Origin: Salmonella bongori NCTC 12419
GTDB taxonomy: Bacteria; Pseudomonadota; Gammaproteobacteria; Enterobacterales; Enterobacteriaceae
Direction: 5' to 3'
Length of the DNA stretch: 64,000 nucleotides
NCBI RefSeq assembly: GCF_000252995.1
Contig: NC_015761.1
Span: 1,488,001-1,552,000 of the forward strand
Shown: one piece after another, positions 17,313 through 28,400 of the stretch
Layout: the number at the start of each line of letters is the position of its first letter
How positions within the stretch are numbered: position 1 is the stretch's first letter
Translations under genes and position numbers: made by a program
Notes under the pieces: model-generated
The model's database searches: none
Seen by the model: only the letters and a program-made list of their open reading frames with translations
Told to the model about the DNA's origin: nothing

Positions 17313-19388
17313 TCAGGGGCGTCTGAATAACACGATGCTGCGCCCGGCCAGTTCGAAATCCTTCTCTTCGGTAATTCGCATTCCCTGCTGCGCATCATCC
17401 GCTGTCGTCAGTTCAAGCACCCAGCCGCCCTCTCCCCACATCGGAATACGGAACGGCACGCTACCTTCAAACGGGTTAAAAAGCAGTAAGGCATCATGCC
17501 AGATCCCCTCTTCTGGCTGGAGATCGGGACGACTAATACATACACCTATTGTCGAACCCTCATCCCACTGTTCAGATTGCTGTGCTCCGCCCCCTGCGTT
17601 AAACCAACGAATTTCCAGGCCATCGCGCCAGCTTTCCCGACGCAGCAATGGTTGCGTGGCGCGCAACTGAATCAGATGGCGGGTAAACTCCCGTAGTGCA
17701 TTGGCGGTTTCTGGCAAATTATCCCAGTGGACCCATGATATTTCACTATCCTGGCAGTAGCCATTGTTATTACCCATCTGACTGCGACCAAATTCATCAC
17801 CCGCTAATATCATTGGCGTGCCGTGCGAGAAAAGTAAGGTGGTCAGGAAATTGCGCTTTTGCCGCTCGCGGACTGCATTGATACCTTCATCGTCGGTCGG
17901 CCCTTCTGCGCCATAGTTACAGGAGCGGTTATCATTATGCCCGTCATTATTATCTTCGCCATTAGCTTCATTATGTTTGTCGTTGTATGACACCAGATCG
18001 TTCAGCGTAAAACCGTCGTGGGCGGTAATGAAGTTTACGCTTGACCAGGGCCGACGGCCTCGCAAATCATAGAGATCGCCTGAACCCAGCAGACGTGCGG
18101 CGAAATCATTTGTGACGTTGTCACCTTTCCAGTATTCGCGTACTGTATCCCGGTACTTATCGTTCCACTCGCCCCACCCCGGCGGGAAACCACCTACCTG
18201 ATAACCGCCCGGCCCAATATCCCAGGGTTCACCGATCAGTTTACGTTTTGACAGCACCGGGTCTTGCGTGACCGCATCAAAAAAGCCGCCTCTCTGATCG
18301 AAGCCTTCCGGCTCACGTCCCAGAATTGTGCCGAGGTCAAATCGGAAACCGTCAACATGCATCGATTCCGCCCAGTAGCGAAGAGAATCCATCACCATTT
18401 GTAGCACGCGAGGATGAGAAGTATTAACGGTATTCCCCGTACCCGTATCGTTAATGTAATACCGATGTTGATCGGGCATAGTGCGATAGTAAGAAAAGTT
18501 ATCAATACCTTTAAATGACAGCGTTGGGCCAAGTTCATTCCCCTCTGCCGTATGGTTATAAACCACATCCAGTATCACTTCGATGCCGGCATCGTGGAAG
18601 GCATGTACCATATCGCGGAATCCCTGAATGCCTTTCGGTCCATAATAACGCGTTGCTGGAGCAAAAAAGCCAAGCGTGTTGTATCCCCAGAAATTTTTTA
18701 AGCCCTTATCGAGCAGATGCTGGTCGTCCGGGAACCAGTGAACCGGTAAAAGTTCGACGGAGGTAATGCCCAGACTTTTGATGTAGTCCACGCTGGCTTT
18801 ATGCCCCATACCTTCAAACGTACCGCGTAATGGCTCAGGTATCGCAGAATTAAGCTGAGTAAACCCTTTAACATGCGTTTCATAAATAATTGTGTTTGGC
18901 CACGGTACAGAAGGCCGTTTGCGGCCCTCCGCGCTTATGCCAGCAAGATCGATCACCCGGCATTTAGGTGTAAATGGCGCACTATCCCGGTCATCAAAAG
19001 TCAAATCTTTATCGTCATGGAGTAATTGATACGCGAAATGTGCATCGTTCCACTGAATATCGCCCACCAGTTCGCGGGCATATGGATCAATTAACAATTT
19101 ATTCGGATTAAAACGATGACCATTTTCCGGGTCATAAGGTCCATAAACCCGATACCCATACAGTGCGCCAGGCTGTAAATTGGGGACATAGCCGTGCCAT
19201 ATCTCGTCGGTATATTCCGGTAGCTCCAGACGGGCAATTTCATGCTCCCCGCTCGGATCATAAAGACAAAGTTCGATGCGCTCCGCATGGGCGGAGAAAA
19301 TAGCGAAGTTAACGCCTTCGCCGTCATAAGTCGCGCCAAGCGTATGGCTGTATCCTGATCTGATTTCAAAAGCCCTGTTTGTTGTCAT
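17313..19388 (-). CDS. glgX: Glycogen debranching enzyme, TreX/GlgX type
   Basis: This 691-residue GH13 isoamylase-type enzyme hydrolyses alpha-1,6 branches, releasing linear maltodextrins. An N-terminal CBM48-like domain (about 10-120) precedes the barrel, which shows the GH13 motifs DVVYNHT, GFRFDLGTIL (Asp nucleophile), GEPWD (acid/base Glu) and FITAHDGFT. It is the last gene of the treZ-treY-glgX operon, 42 bp after treY. Here it probably supplies substrate to TreY rather than acting in the main glg operon. In archaea and actinobacteria this linked copy is called treX. Confidence 0.93.
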   Translation of the reverse strand: MTTNRAFEIRSGYSHTLGATYDGEGVNFAIFSAHAERIELCLYDPSGEHEIARLELPEYTDEIWHGYVPNLQPGALYGYRVYGPYDPENGHRFNPNKLLIDPYARELVGDIQWNDAHFAYQLLHDDKDLTFDDRDSAPFTPKCRVIDLAGISAEGRKRPSVPWPNTIIYETHVKGFTQLNSAIPEPLRGTFEGMGHKASVDYIKSLGITSVELLPVHWFPDDQHLLDKGLKNFWGYNTLGFFAPATRYYGPKGIQGFRDMVHAFHDAGIEVILDVVYNHTAEGNELGPTLSFKGIDNFSYYRTMPDQHRYYINDTGTGNTVNTSHPRVLQMVMDSLRYWAESMHVDGFRFDLGTILGREPEGFDQRGGFFDAVTQDPVLSKRKLIGEPWDIGPGGYQVGGFPPGWGEWNDKYRDTVREYWKGDNVTNDFAARLLGSGDLYDLRGRRPWSSVNFITAHDGFTLNDLVSYNDKHNEANGEDNNDGHNDNRSCNYGAEGPTDDEGINAVRERQKRNFLTTLLFSHGTPMILAGDEFGRSQMGNNNGYCQDSEISWVHWDNLPETANALREFTRHLIQLRATQPLLRRESWRDGLEIRWFNAGGGAQQSEQWDEGSTIGVCISRPDLQPEEGIWHDALLLFNPFEGSVPFRIPMWGEGGWVLELTTADDAQQGMRITEEKDFELAGRSIVLFRRP

Positions 19389-19430
19389 TCTCTTTCTCCA
19401 ACCACGGTAAAGTTGTCCTGTAACGGCATA

Positions 19431-21959
19431 TCAACGACTCATTAAAACCAGTACGCCGCCCTGGTGTGAGGCCAACGTCAGGTGTCCATCAAGCGTTAAT
19501 GTCTCTTTTGTCAGCGTATTGTAATAACGGCGCTGGTTAAGCTGTCCGGGTATAATAATGTTGGTCTCTGTCCAGAAACCGGCGTGCGATTGTGCCAACC
19601 GTCCCTCGCACTCGGCGAAGATCAGCCGGGGCGCAACAACGATCAGTGCCTGATCATGATTCATTCTGGCGTATGTAATGACGTTGTCGGCGCGTTTACC
19701 GACTGCACGCAGCGGTACATATTCGCCGAAACGAAACAGGCCATGATTCTGCTGGCGCAGGCGCAGCAATGCGGCGGTGACATACTGATTGACCTGCCCG
19801 CTCAGCCAGCTTTCTTCACACGAAAAAACATCTGGCGTCAGGTGGTCTAGCTGCTGCGCCAATGTCGCGAAATCCGGTTCGCGTCGATTATCGGGATCAA
19901 CAAGACTAAAATTCAGCGCCTCGCTCCCCTGATAGATATCCGGTATCCCCGGTGCCGTTAATTTAATGACGGTCTGCGTCAGGCTATTGACCAGTCCTGC
20001 ACGGATGAACGGTTGTAGCGAACGGTAAAAATCCTGTAAAAATGGTTGATTATCAGGCGACAGTAAATGACGGGCGTAATCCTGCATTGCCGTTTCGTAA
20101 GCCTCATTGCTGTCTACCCAATCGGTACGCAGCTTCGCTTCGCGCAGCGCTTTCTCAACAAAGGCTTCAAAACGGGTTTGCAGGGCGTTTAAACCTGTTT
20201 CGTCCTGTGGTTGTAGCGTCGGCGGCCAGACACCCGTTAACGCCTGATACAACATCCAGGTATCCGCTGATTTTGGCGCGGTGCCATCATTCAAAAATCG
20301 AACATGGGTCTGATTCATTTGCCGCCAGCGGGCAAGACATTCATTCCATTGCTCCGGCGCCTCGGTTAGCGTATACAGGCGGGCTCGCGCGTCTTCTCCG
20401 CGCTTGGTATCGTGCGTTGAAGTGCCGGATAACGCGTCAGGCTGGCGCGCCTGTCGGGTTTTCATCTCATGGTGAAAGCGTTCAATAGAGAAGTTATGCG
20501 CGACGGGTTCAGCGCCAACTTCATTTAACGCCAGATCCATGTTCTGACGAAAGAAAAGCGTATCCTCTACCGATTTCGCCATCAGCGGACCGGTGAGTTG
20601 TTGGAAGCGAATACGGAATTGTGTCGCCTGTTCCTGGCTGGATACAGGAACATCTCCGGTAAGAAGGCGACTCAAAAACGCAAGTGCTTCAGGTTCCGGA
20701 GGCTCTTCAAGCGTCTTCACCCGTTCCACAATACGGTGCAACAGGCAGATATCCGTCGGCGGAAGCCCATTTGCAGTGCCGTACGTCCGATAAACGGGAA
20801 AGGCGATCAATAATTCGCGTAATGCCTTGCGTATGGCACTTTCTTCCTGTGCGATCTGCAACACTCTGGCAATCGACAGCGCAATGGTGAGTAGCCGGGT
20901 AAATTCCCCCTCGAAATTGCGATCAACCATCAAACGTTTAGCTGTCCGTAATTCTGCCCGCATATCTACTGGCGCGCCTTTTACCGTTTCGTAAGCCTGA
21001 CGCAGATTGTCGATCTTCTCATCGTCAACCAGTACCTCCGCCAGCGAGGCGATAAACTCATAGCCTGTCGTGCCGGAAACGGGCCAGTCATCAGGCAGTT
21101 GCTCTCCTTTAGCGAGAATTTTTTCAACGGTGATATAACATGTCGGCCCGACTTCCTGACGTAAACGTTCAAGATAGGCTTTCGGATCGGCAAGACCGTC
21201 GATATGGTCGATACGCAAACCATCAACCGCTCCCGTTCTGACCAGTTCCAGAATGAGTCGATGCGTATCATCGAAGACCGTTTTATCTTCTACCCGCATA
21301 CCCACCAGCCCTGTTACCTCAAAGAAACGCCGGTATGAGAGATTGCGCGTGGCATCCCGCCAGGACATTAATTGCCACGGTTGACGTTCATGCAAATCGG
21401 CAATCGCGCGCTTATCGGTGAGCGCCAGTATCTCGGCCTCGCGTCCTTGCCAGGTCGCCGGAGCAAGCGGGTAATAGTTTTCATAATAGGCGAATGCCGG
21501 TTTGCCTGTAGCGGGATCGGGTTTGATCGTAATCTCCCCGTTTTCCAGTACAGACTCAAAAGTATCGCCTAAAAAAGGCAACGTTAGTCGGCGTGACCAG
21601 TCGATATCGAAATGGCGCGCATATTGACTTTCCTTGCCATATTCAAGCACATCCCGCCACCAGGCGTTTTCCAGTGAGCTGGCCATGTGGTTGGGCACAA
21701 TATCGATGATCAGCCCAAGACCTTGTGCTTTCAGCGCCGCTACCAGTCGTTCAAAACCTTCGCGCCCGCCAATAGAAGGTTCAATCTCATTCGCATCGGT
21801 GACATCATAACCATGCGTCGACGCTTTGGTGGCGGTAAAGATTGGCGAGGCATAGAGATGGCTGATACCCAGAGTTTTAAGATAAGGAACCAGCGCCGCA
21901 GCACGATCAAAAGTCATGCCATTGCGAAACTGGAGACGATACGTTGCAGTTGGGATCAT
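19431..21959 (-). CDS. treY: Maltooligosyl trehalose synthase
   Basis: This 842-residue GH13 enzyme isomerises the reducing-end alpha-1,4 bond of maltodextrins to alpha-1,1, giving maltooligosyl trehalose. The opening PTATYRLQFRNGMTFDRA and LGISHLYASPIFTATKAST are diagnostic. Catalytic-site blocks include DIVPNHMA, DGLRIDHIDGL and GTSTHDTKRGEDARAR. The treZ stop overlaps its start by 4 bp (ATGA), so the two are translationally coupled. Cytoplasmic. Confidence 0.95.
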   Translation of the reverse strand: MIPTATYRLQFRNGMTFDRAAALVPYLKTLGISHLYASPIFTATKASTHGYDVTDANEIEPSIGGREGFERLVAALKAQGLGLIIDIVPNHMASSLENAWWRDVLEYGKESQYARHFDIDWSRRLTLPFLGDTFESVLENGEITIKPDPATGKPAFAYYENYYPLAPATWQGREAEILALTDKRAIADLHERQPWQLMSWRDATRNLSYRRFFEVTGLVGMRVEDKTVFDDTHRLILELVRTGAVDGLRIDHIDGLADPKAYLERLRQEVGPTCYITVEKILAKGEQLPDDWPVSGTTGYEFIASLAEVLVDDEKIDNLRQAYETVKGAPVDMRAELRTAKRLMVDRNFEGEFTRLLTIALSIARVLQIAQEESAIRKALRELLIAFPVYRTYGTANGLPPTDICLLHRIVERVKTLEEPPEPEALAFLSRLLTGDVPVSSQEQATQFRIRFQQLTGPLMAKSVEDTLFFRQNMDLALNEVGAEPVAHNFSIERFHHEMKTRQARQPDALSGTSTHDTKRGEDARARLYTLTEAPEQWNECLARWRQMNQTHVRFLNDGTAPKSADTWMLYQALTGVWPPTLQPQDETGLNALQTRFEAFVEKALREAKLRTDWVDSNEAYETAMQDYARHLLSPDNQPFLQDFYRSLQPFIRAGLVNSLTQTVIKLTAPGIPDIYQGSEALNFSLVDPDNRREPDFATLAQQLDHLTPDVFSCEESWLSGQVNQYVTAALLRLRQQNHGLFRFGEYVPLRAVGKRADNVITYARMNHDQALIVVAPRLIFAECEGRLAQSHAGFWTETNIIIPGQLNQRRYYNTLTKETLTLDGHLTLASHQGGVLVLMSR

Positions 21960-23740
21960 GATGCTGACTCTCCCTGGGCTAAACGGACAATAAGAGAATG
22001 TTGAGAAAGTGCCCCGGCAGGTTCATCAGGCCAGGCGAAGAGGGTTTTGCCTGGCAAATCGGGCAACAATACCGTTGCGTTGCTAATGTTCAGCGCCATC
22101 GACAACGCTCCCCCCGGCAAACGCCAGCTGACGGCAATAAAACCGGGTGCGGTTTGCAGGATAACGCCTGAACTCTCACGGGCATCGGCTAAAAGCGGTA
22201 CGATATGTTTCTGACGCAGAAGCAACAGTTCACGGGTAAATGTCAGCCATGCTTTACCCTCTTCACTATGCTGTTGCGTCCAGTTAAGTTTCGAGCGTTG
22301 AAAGGTCTCCGGCGCATTCGGATCCGGCACATCCTCGCCGACATGATCGGCAAACTCTTTTGCGCGGCCTTCGCGAACGGCGCGAGCCAAATCTCCATGA
22401 AAATCGGTAAAAAAGAGAAAAGGACGACTCTCACCATATTCCTCGCCCATAAAAAGCAGCGGAATATGCGGAGAAAGCAGCAACGTAGCGAGCAAGACTT
22501 TTGTTCGTTCAGTGCCTGCCAACGTGACCAGCCTCTCTCCCTGAGCGCGGTTGCCGACCTGATCGTGATTCTGAATAAAATCCACAAAAGCGACAGGCGG
22601 TTGTCCGGTACTGTTTACACCGCGGGGCTCACCAGTCTGCGGTGACACTTCTCCCTGATAAGCGAATCCTTCGGCCAGCGCTCGCGCAACGTATTTTTCC
22701 GGGGTATGAGCAAAATCGTTATAGTAGGCGTGGGTTTCTCCCGTCGCGAAGACATGAATGGCATTATGGAAATCATCATTCCATTCAGCGGTAAACAGCG
22801 GCGCATAACCATCCTGTTCACGAGGGTGCAGGGAGATAATATTGCGGCTATCTTCGGTCATCAGATGGACAGGTCTGTCAGTAATCTCCTCCCGAATACG
22901 TTGTGCGATTTCAACCAGCACATGCTTTGCGCTACTGTCTTCAATCTGATCGATAGCGTCAAAGCGTAAACCGTCAAGATGGTATTCCACCAGCCAGTAT
23001 AAGGGCGCCTCGGTGATATAGCGCCGTACGGCATCGACATCATAAGCGATACCATTTCCCCATGGAGTCATACGCTCCTTATGGAAAAACGCTGGTGCCA
23101 GCAGCGGTAAGTAATTTCCTTCAGGGCCAAAGTGGTTCAGTACAATATCCAGAACGACGGAAAGCCCGTATCCATGTGCAGCGTCAATAAATGCTTTGAA
23201 ATCATCCGGCGTTCCATAGGCGGAATGCGGTGCATAAAGCAGTACCCCGTCATAACCCCAGCCACGATTGCCGCCAAACTGCGCGACGGGCATGACTTCA
23301 ATGACAGTAACGCCGAGTTCAGCAAGGTAAGGCAGCTTCGCTATTGCAGCGCGAAAAGTGCCTTCCGGAGTGAACGTGCCGATATGCATTTCGTATACCA
23401 CCGCCTGCTCCCAGCGGCACCCTTTCCACTCGGTGTTACGCCATGAGTAACGCGTCGGATCAATCACACAGGATGGGCCGTTGACATCGCTTTTTTGAGC
23501 GCGAGAGGCCGGATCGGGGACAATAGTGCCATCACTGAGCACAAAGTTATACTCAGCACCTGGCTTTACCCCCGACGCGTCCAGCGTAAACCAACCGTCG
23601 TCGCTTGCTGTCATCTCTTCGTCTTTACCGCCCAATCTGAGCATCACCTTTTGCTGACCGGTGGCCCAGAGACGAAAGCGGACAACATCAGCGGCGATAT
23701 ATTCAGCTCCCCAGCTTTTACAAAAACTTTTTGAACTCAT
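21956..23740 (-). CDS. treZ: Maltooligosyl trehalose trehalohydrolase
   Basis: This 594-residue GH13 enzyme cleaves trehalose from maltooligosyl trehalose. An N-terminal beta domain (residues 10-95) leads into the barrel with VVYEMHIGTFTPEGTF, DIVLNHFGPEGNY, LDGLRFDAIDQI (Asp nucleophile), TEDSRN (Glu) and FIQNHDQVGNRA. It is the first gene of the operon. Salmonella also has otsBA, so this gives a second trehalose route fed by glycogen, useful in osmotic or desiccation stress. Confidence 0.95.
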   Translation of the reverse strand: MSSKSFCKSWGAEYIAADVVRFRLWATGQQKVMLRLGGKDEEMTASDDGWFTLDASGVKPGAEYNFVLSDGTIVPDPASRAQKSDVNGPSCVIDPTRYSWRNTEWKGCRWEQAVVYEMHIGTFTPEGTFRAAIAKLPYLAELGVTVIEVMPVAQFGGNRGWGYDGVLLYAPHSAYGTPDDFKAFIDAAHGYGLSVVLDIVLNHFGPEGNYLPLLAPAFFHKERMTPWGNGIAYDVDAVRRYITEAPLYWLVEYHLDGLRFDAIDQIEDSSAKHVLVEIAQRIREEITDRPVHLMTEDSRNIISLHPREQDGYAPLFTAEWNDDFHNAIHVFATGETHAYYNDFAHTPEKYVARALAEGFAYQGEVSPQTGEPRGVNSTGQPPVAFVDFIQNHDQVGNRAQGERLVTLAGTERTKVLLATLLLSPHIPLLFMGEEYGESRPFLFFTDFHGDLARAVREGRAKEFADHVGEDVPDPNAPETFQRSKLNWTQQHSEEGKAWLTFTRELLLLRQKHIVPLLADARESSGVILQTAPGFIAVSWRLPGGALSMALNISNATVLLPDLPGKTLFAWPDEPAGALSQHSLIVRLAQGESAS

Positions 23741-23868
23741 CTGTCGCTCCGTTTAACGCATAACTTCTACAGCATACGAAGAACAAGCATAGACTATGTG
23801 GCTAATCTTTACGTGACACTGTCACTTTATAAGCCTTCTTTTTCGTATCAGCCTGTAAAAACGTGAAA

Positions 23869-24654
23869 TTATTTTCGCGACTGTTCAGAAGCGCCGAAAT
23901 GGGTCGTATCGCCTCGCCCATGCTCGCCAGAACCCCGCACGCGCTGTAGCTGGATAATCTCCCCCTCCTCCCAGGCATTAGCGCCCGTTATAACCGGATG
24001 CGCAGGCAGATCCTGCCGCTCACGTTTAATTGCCTTGCTATCAATACCCAGACGGCGGTCGCGGTCGGCTAACAGTACGGGATCAAGCTGCCCTTCGCCG
24101 GTAAAGCCCATCATCAACGCAGGGATACCCATTGGCAGAGTTTTGTCGCGGTCGGTGTGCCAGGTGTGCCAGGTTTTCCCGTAGGTATTTACAATCTTAC
24201 TCATCAACGCTTTATCCGCGACCTGTGGCAAGCCAGGCGCCACCAGACTGCCGGATTTCACTTCATACTGGTGGCTGTGCCACAGTTTTTTCTCCTCTGC
24301 TGGAAGCGTTTTAAATAAGCGTTCGCTAATGATGTATTCCACACCCATCAGGCGGGCATCTTTCGTATTGCCGTCGTAAATCACCGCCTGCATCACATCT
24401 TCATTCAGCACAGTAACGTAATGATGTGCCTCCATTTGTCCGTTTTTATCGCCGCTATAAAAATGAAAGCCGTCAAGGTAAGTACTGATAGCATCGACAG
24501 GTGGACGGGATTGTATGACCGTTGCGCCTGTTTCCAGGGTGCGTAATTTAGCGGAGGTTTTTTCACCCGGGATGGGTGTTTGAGGCGGAGTATTATTAGC
24601 GCCGCATCCAGCCAAAAAAGGAATGATAAATAGAACCAGCGGTAAATTTTTCAT
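23869..24654 (-). CDS. DUF1264 (OBAP-like) lipoprotein
   Basis: This 261-residue protein begins MKNLPLVLFIIPFLAGCG, a signal with the lipobox LAGC, so it should be lipidated at Cys17 and anchored in a membrane facing the periplasm. The start follows ATGGAGATCC; the upstream frame is unused. The body (FHFYSGDKNGQMEAHHYV, LMGVEYIISERLFKTLP, LWHSHQYEVKSGSL) matches the DUF1264 family, related to plant oil-body-associated proteins. The function is not known in bacteria. It lies between the trehalose operon and an HdeB-like gene, in a block of stress genes. Confidence 0.82.
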   Translation of the reverse strand: MKNLPLVLFIIPFLAGCGANNTPPQTPIPGEKTSAKLRTLETGATVIQSRPPVDAISTYLDGFHFYSGDKNGQMEAHHYVTVLNEDVMQAVIYDGNTKDARLMGVEYIISERLFKTLPAEEKKLWHSHQYEVKSGSLVAPGLPQVADKALMSKIVNTYGKTWHTWHTDRDKTLPMGIPALMMGFTGEGQLDPVLLADRDRRLGIDSKAIKRERQDLPAHPVITGANAWEEGEIIQLQRVRGSGEHGRGDTTHFGASEQSRK

Positions 24655-24769
24655 TGGATCTCCATATTGAAAGAACTCTAATGAAAAATAGTGCAATACC
24701 GCATAATTGGTAGAGTAAATGACCAGACTGGAGAAGAAATTGTTGTTTAAATGGGTGACGCTGTCACAA

Positions 24770-24799
24770 AAAACAAAACCCAGCACAATGGCTGGGTTT
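24770..24799 (-). terminator. Terminator of the HdeB-like gene
   Basis: AAACCCAGC pairs with GCTGGGTTT around a 6-base loop; on the minus strand a T-rich stretch (TTTTGTTTTTTG) follows, 17 bp after the stop of the HdeB-like gene. Confidence 0.8.
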
Positions 24800-24815
24800 G
24801 AATATCAGTTTACTC

Positions 24816-25145
24816 TTATTTTGACAGTTCTTTTTTGATTTCGTCTTTTATTTTACTTAATTCACTCTGCGGGTTTTTCTTACAAAGTTCAACGGCCAAT
24901 GGTACTGCTGTCGTTTCAGTTTCCTGGAAATCAACGTAGTCTCCGCCTTTAAAATCTTCGTCTTCATTCAGTACCCAGAACGCTACCGGTGCCATAGTTT
25001 GCGGGTTCAAATCGACAAATTCCTGGCAGCTCATTCCTTTAGGCGTAACGTTCGTTTTAGTGTTATCTGTTGCCGCATTCACGCTAACACTGGTTACCAG
25101 CGCTGCCACGATAATACCTGCTGTAGCAAGGGAGAATTTATTCAT
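24816..25145 (-). CDS. HdeA/HdeB-family periplasmic protein
   Basis: This 109-residue protein carries a signal peptide ending near VSVNA, then a small domain with two Cys (GMSCQEFVDLNPQTMAPVAF and ELCKKNP) that should form the disulfide of HdeA/HdeB acid chaperones. The block CQEFVDLN followed by an FWVLN segment fits the family, and the C terminus is Lys/Glu rich. HdeA/B bind unfolded periplasmic proteins at low pH; Salmonella lacks the classic E. coli hdeAB locus, so this may fill part of that role, which is inference. Confidence 0.78.
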   Translation of the reverse strand: MNKFSLATAGIIVAALVTSVSVNAATDNTKTNVTPKGMSCQEFVDLNPQTMAPVAFWVLNEDEDFKGGDYVDFQETETTAVPLAVELCKKNPQSELSKIKDEIKKELSK

Positions 25146-25338
25146 TGTTGTGACTCCAGTAATTATATAAATAACCTCTACATCTGCGCTTTAACCCGTT
25201 AATGTAGAACGCAGAAATAATACCTCTCCTCTCTCAGGAATAAAGGCTATGGCATATGATATGGCTATTATTGATATTTATGCTGACCGATTTTGATGTT
25301 TGGTGAATAAAGCAACATGATGAGTATATCGTAGGACG

Positions 25339-25376
25339 AAAAGCATACCACGGCAACAGCCAGTGACGTGGTATGC
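25339..25376 (-). terminator. Hairpin after the RND pump gene
   Basis: GCATACCACG and CGTGGTATGC form a 10-bp stem with a 14-base loop. On the minus strand it ends in TTTT, 28 bp beyond the stop of the pump gene. Confidence 0.6.
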
Positions 25377-25404
25377 CGTTGCCGGACCAACAAAAAGCCA
25401 AACG

Positions 25405-28400
25405 CTATGGCGTCTCATTTGTGCGGCGTAGCGCATTCTGGCGGGCTGTCGCAACGCAATGATCGCGTGCCAGCCATACATAAACAGTGGGCAGCACAAA
25501 CAGCGTAAACAGAGTCCCTATTAGCATTCCGGAGACTATCACCACGCCCAGCCCAAAACGACTGGCGGCACCTGCTCCACTGGCGAACAGCAACGGGATT
25601 AAACCAAACACCATCGCCCCGGTTGTCATTAATACCGGACGCAACCGAATCTGTGCGGCCTGCAGAATGGCTGCACGCCGTGACAACATCTGGCTGGCCT
25701 GCAATTCGTTAGCGAATTCAACCATCAGAATGCCGTGTTTACTAATCAGCCCGATTAAGGTTACCAGTCCCACCTGGGTATAAATATTCATGGTGGCGTA
25801 CCCCATCGCCAGAGGCAATAGCGCGCCGCATATCGATAACGGGACAGTAATCAAAATAATTAAGGGATCTTTCAGGCTTTCATACTGCGCCGCCAGTACC
25901 AGATAGATGATCGCTAAGGCGGCCAGGAATGCCAGCGCCAGCGCGCTTCCCTCCTGTGTATACTGTCGCGAATCGCCCAGCCAGTCGTGAGTAAAGTCAG
26001 CTGGCAGCGCCTTCACCTCATGCTCAAGAAACGCAACGGCTTCCCCCATTGAAACGCCTGGCGCGGGGATCGCCTGTAACGTGGCGGCGTTTTGCTGGTT
26101 AAACTGGGTGAGTTTATTGGGTTCCACCCGCACCGTTACACTGACAACGGTCGATAACGGTACCAGCGTATCATACTCTGTTCGAACGTACTGGCGCGCC
26201 AGTGCCTGCGGGGTGAGACGCTGTTCGTGCAAGCTTTGCGGGATAACATCGTATGCTCGTCCATCCATCGAGAAACGGTTCAGGTAATTTTCTCCCACCA
26301 GCACAGCCAACGACTCGCCGATATCCTGCATACTGATACCCAGGCTGTTAGCTTTCGACCTGTCGATATGCACTTCAGCCACGGGATTGTTATAGTCAAG
26401 ATCGCTATCGACAACCATAAATAGACCGCTGTTTCTGGCGCTTCGTTTCACTTCTTCAAGCGCCTGGTACAGCACCGGATAATCCTGCGGGGTGCGCAGG
26501 ATCATTTGCACCGGTAGTCCCCCGGTTGACCCCGGCAGTGCCGGAAGCTGAAAAGCAAAAATATGGGTGCCTTCGACGTCGTTTACGCGCTGCTGAAGCT
26601 CGTATTGTACTGCCGAAGCTGTTCGTTCGCGCGCCGCCCAAAGTGACAGATTTATACCGCCAATACTGGACGCAACGCCATCGCTGCCGTTAATAATCCA
26701 GCGACTTTCCGTTTCCGGCAGTTGCGAATAAACCTCATCAAGCTTATACGCGAAGCGTTCTACATAGTTCAGATTGGCATGCTGCGGCGCTTTAATCGCG
26801 GTTAAGACGCTGGCCTGATCCTCTGTTGGCGCCAGTTCGCGCGCAGGTAGCAGGTATAACAGCGGCAGGCTCAGCAGGACAATAAGCGCCAGTCCACCGG
26901 TTAACCATTGATGACCTAACGAAAAGTCCAGCATACGCGCATAGCGCCGGGTCAGACTGCCAAAAATGCCTTCCGCCACACGCGCGACTCTGCCTTCGTG
27001 TTGGTGAGCCGGGAGCAGGAATGCGCTCATCACTGGCGAGAGCGTTAGCGCCACGACGCCAGACACTACCACGGCGCCCGCGAGCGTTAGTGCAAATTCG
27101 CGAAATAGTGCGCCAGTCAACCCTTCCATCAGACCGATGGGGGCATAAACTGCGGCCAGCGTGAGTGTCATGGCGATCACTGGCCCTGCCACTTCGCGGG
27201 CGCCGATCATCGCCGCCGCCAGCGGCGATTTTCCGGACTCAATATGGCGATGGACGTTCTCGACCACCACGATCGCATCGTCCACTACCAGGCCTATCGC
27301 CAGTACCATTGCCAGTAACGTCAGTAAATTGAGACTGAAACCAAATGTCAGCATCAGTCCCGCCGCGCCCAGAATAGAGAGCGGGATAGCCATGGCCGGG
27401 ATAAGCACTGTTCGTAGCGAACCGAGGCAAAGATAAATGATCCCCACCACAATGACCAGCGCTTCCAGTAATGTGTACAGCACTTCATCAATAGAAGCCT
27501 GGATAAAGCGGGCAGTTTCAAACGCCAGTGCCATGTTAACGCCGGGCGGATGTACTTTGTCGAGCACAGGTATCAGGTTGCGGATACCATCGACAATCAC
27601 CAGCGGATTCCCGGTTGGCGTGGCAAAAATACCGAGAAAGACAGCGGGCTCTCCATCCATTAACGCACTGGTATCCGTTGCCGCGGCGCTTAGCTCTACG
27701 GTTCCAACATCTTTTAATCTTATTAATCCATGGCCATCGTTACGTATTACCAGATCACGAAACTCCTCAACACTGGTGAGATCGGTATTGACCCGAATAC
27801 TGGAGACCACATATTGCCCTTTTACCTTGCCGGGCGCGGCCTGGTAGTTATTACGCCTGACCGCTTCAGCAACATCGGCAGCGGTTAACCCTCGTCCGGC
27901 CAGTTTGTCGCTATCCAGCCACAGACGCATAGCCAATTTCTGTCCGCCAAAGACCTCAACTTTCGCCACCCCCTCAAGGGTAGAAAACATCGGTTCTACC
28001 ACTCGGGTAAGGTACTCGCTTAGTGCTGGCGTAGAGAGCGTATCGCTGGAAAAACCGACATACGCTACTGCCGTCGTCTCACCAGCAGAACGTTCAATAA
28101 CCGGGTCCCAGGCTGCTTCCGGCAACTTATAACGTACCTGATTGACCTTTGCCATAACTTCAGTCAGCGCCTGCGTAGAGTCGCGGTTTAATGCCATACG
28201 CACCGTGACCACACTTCGCCCCTGCACTGAAGAGGATGAAAGGTAATCCACGCCTTCAACAGAGGAGACCGCCTGTGCAAGAGGTTGTGTCACAAACCCT
28301 TGCATCAACGCTGCAGAGGCACCGGGATAATCTGTCGCAATAGTGATCGTCGAGTTTTCCAGAAGTGGGTACTGGCGGATCGGTAATTTGCTGAACGCCA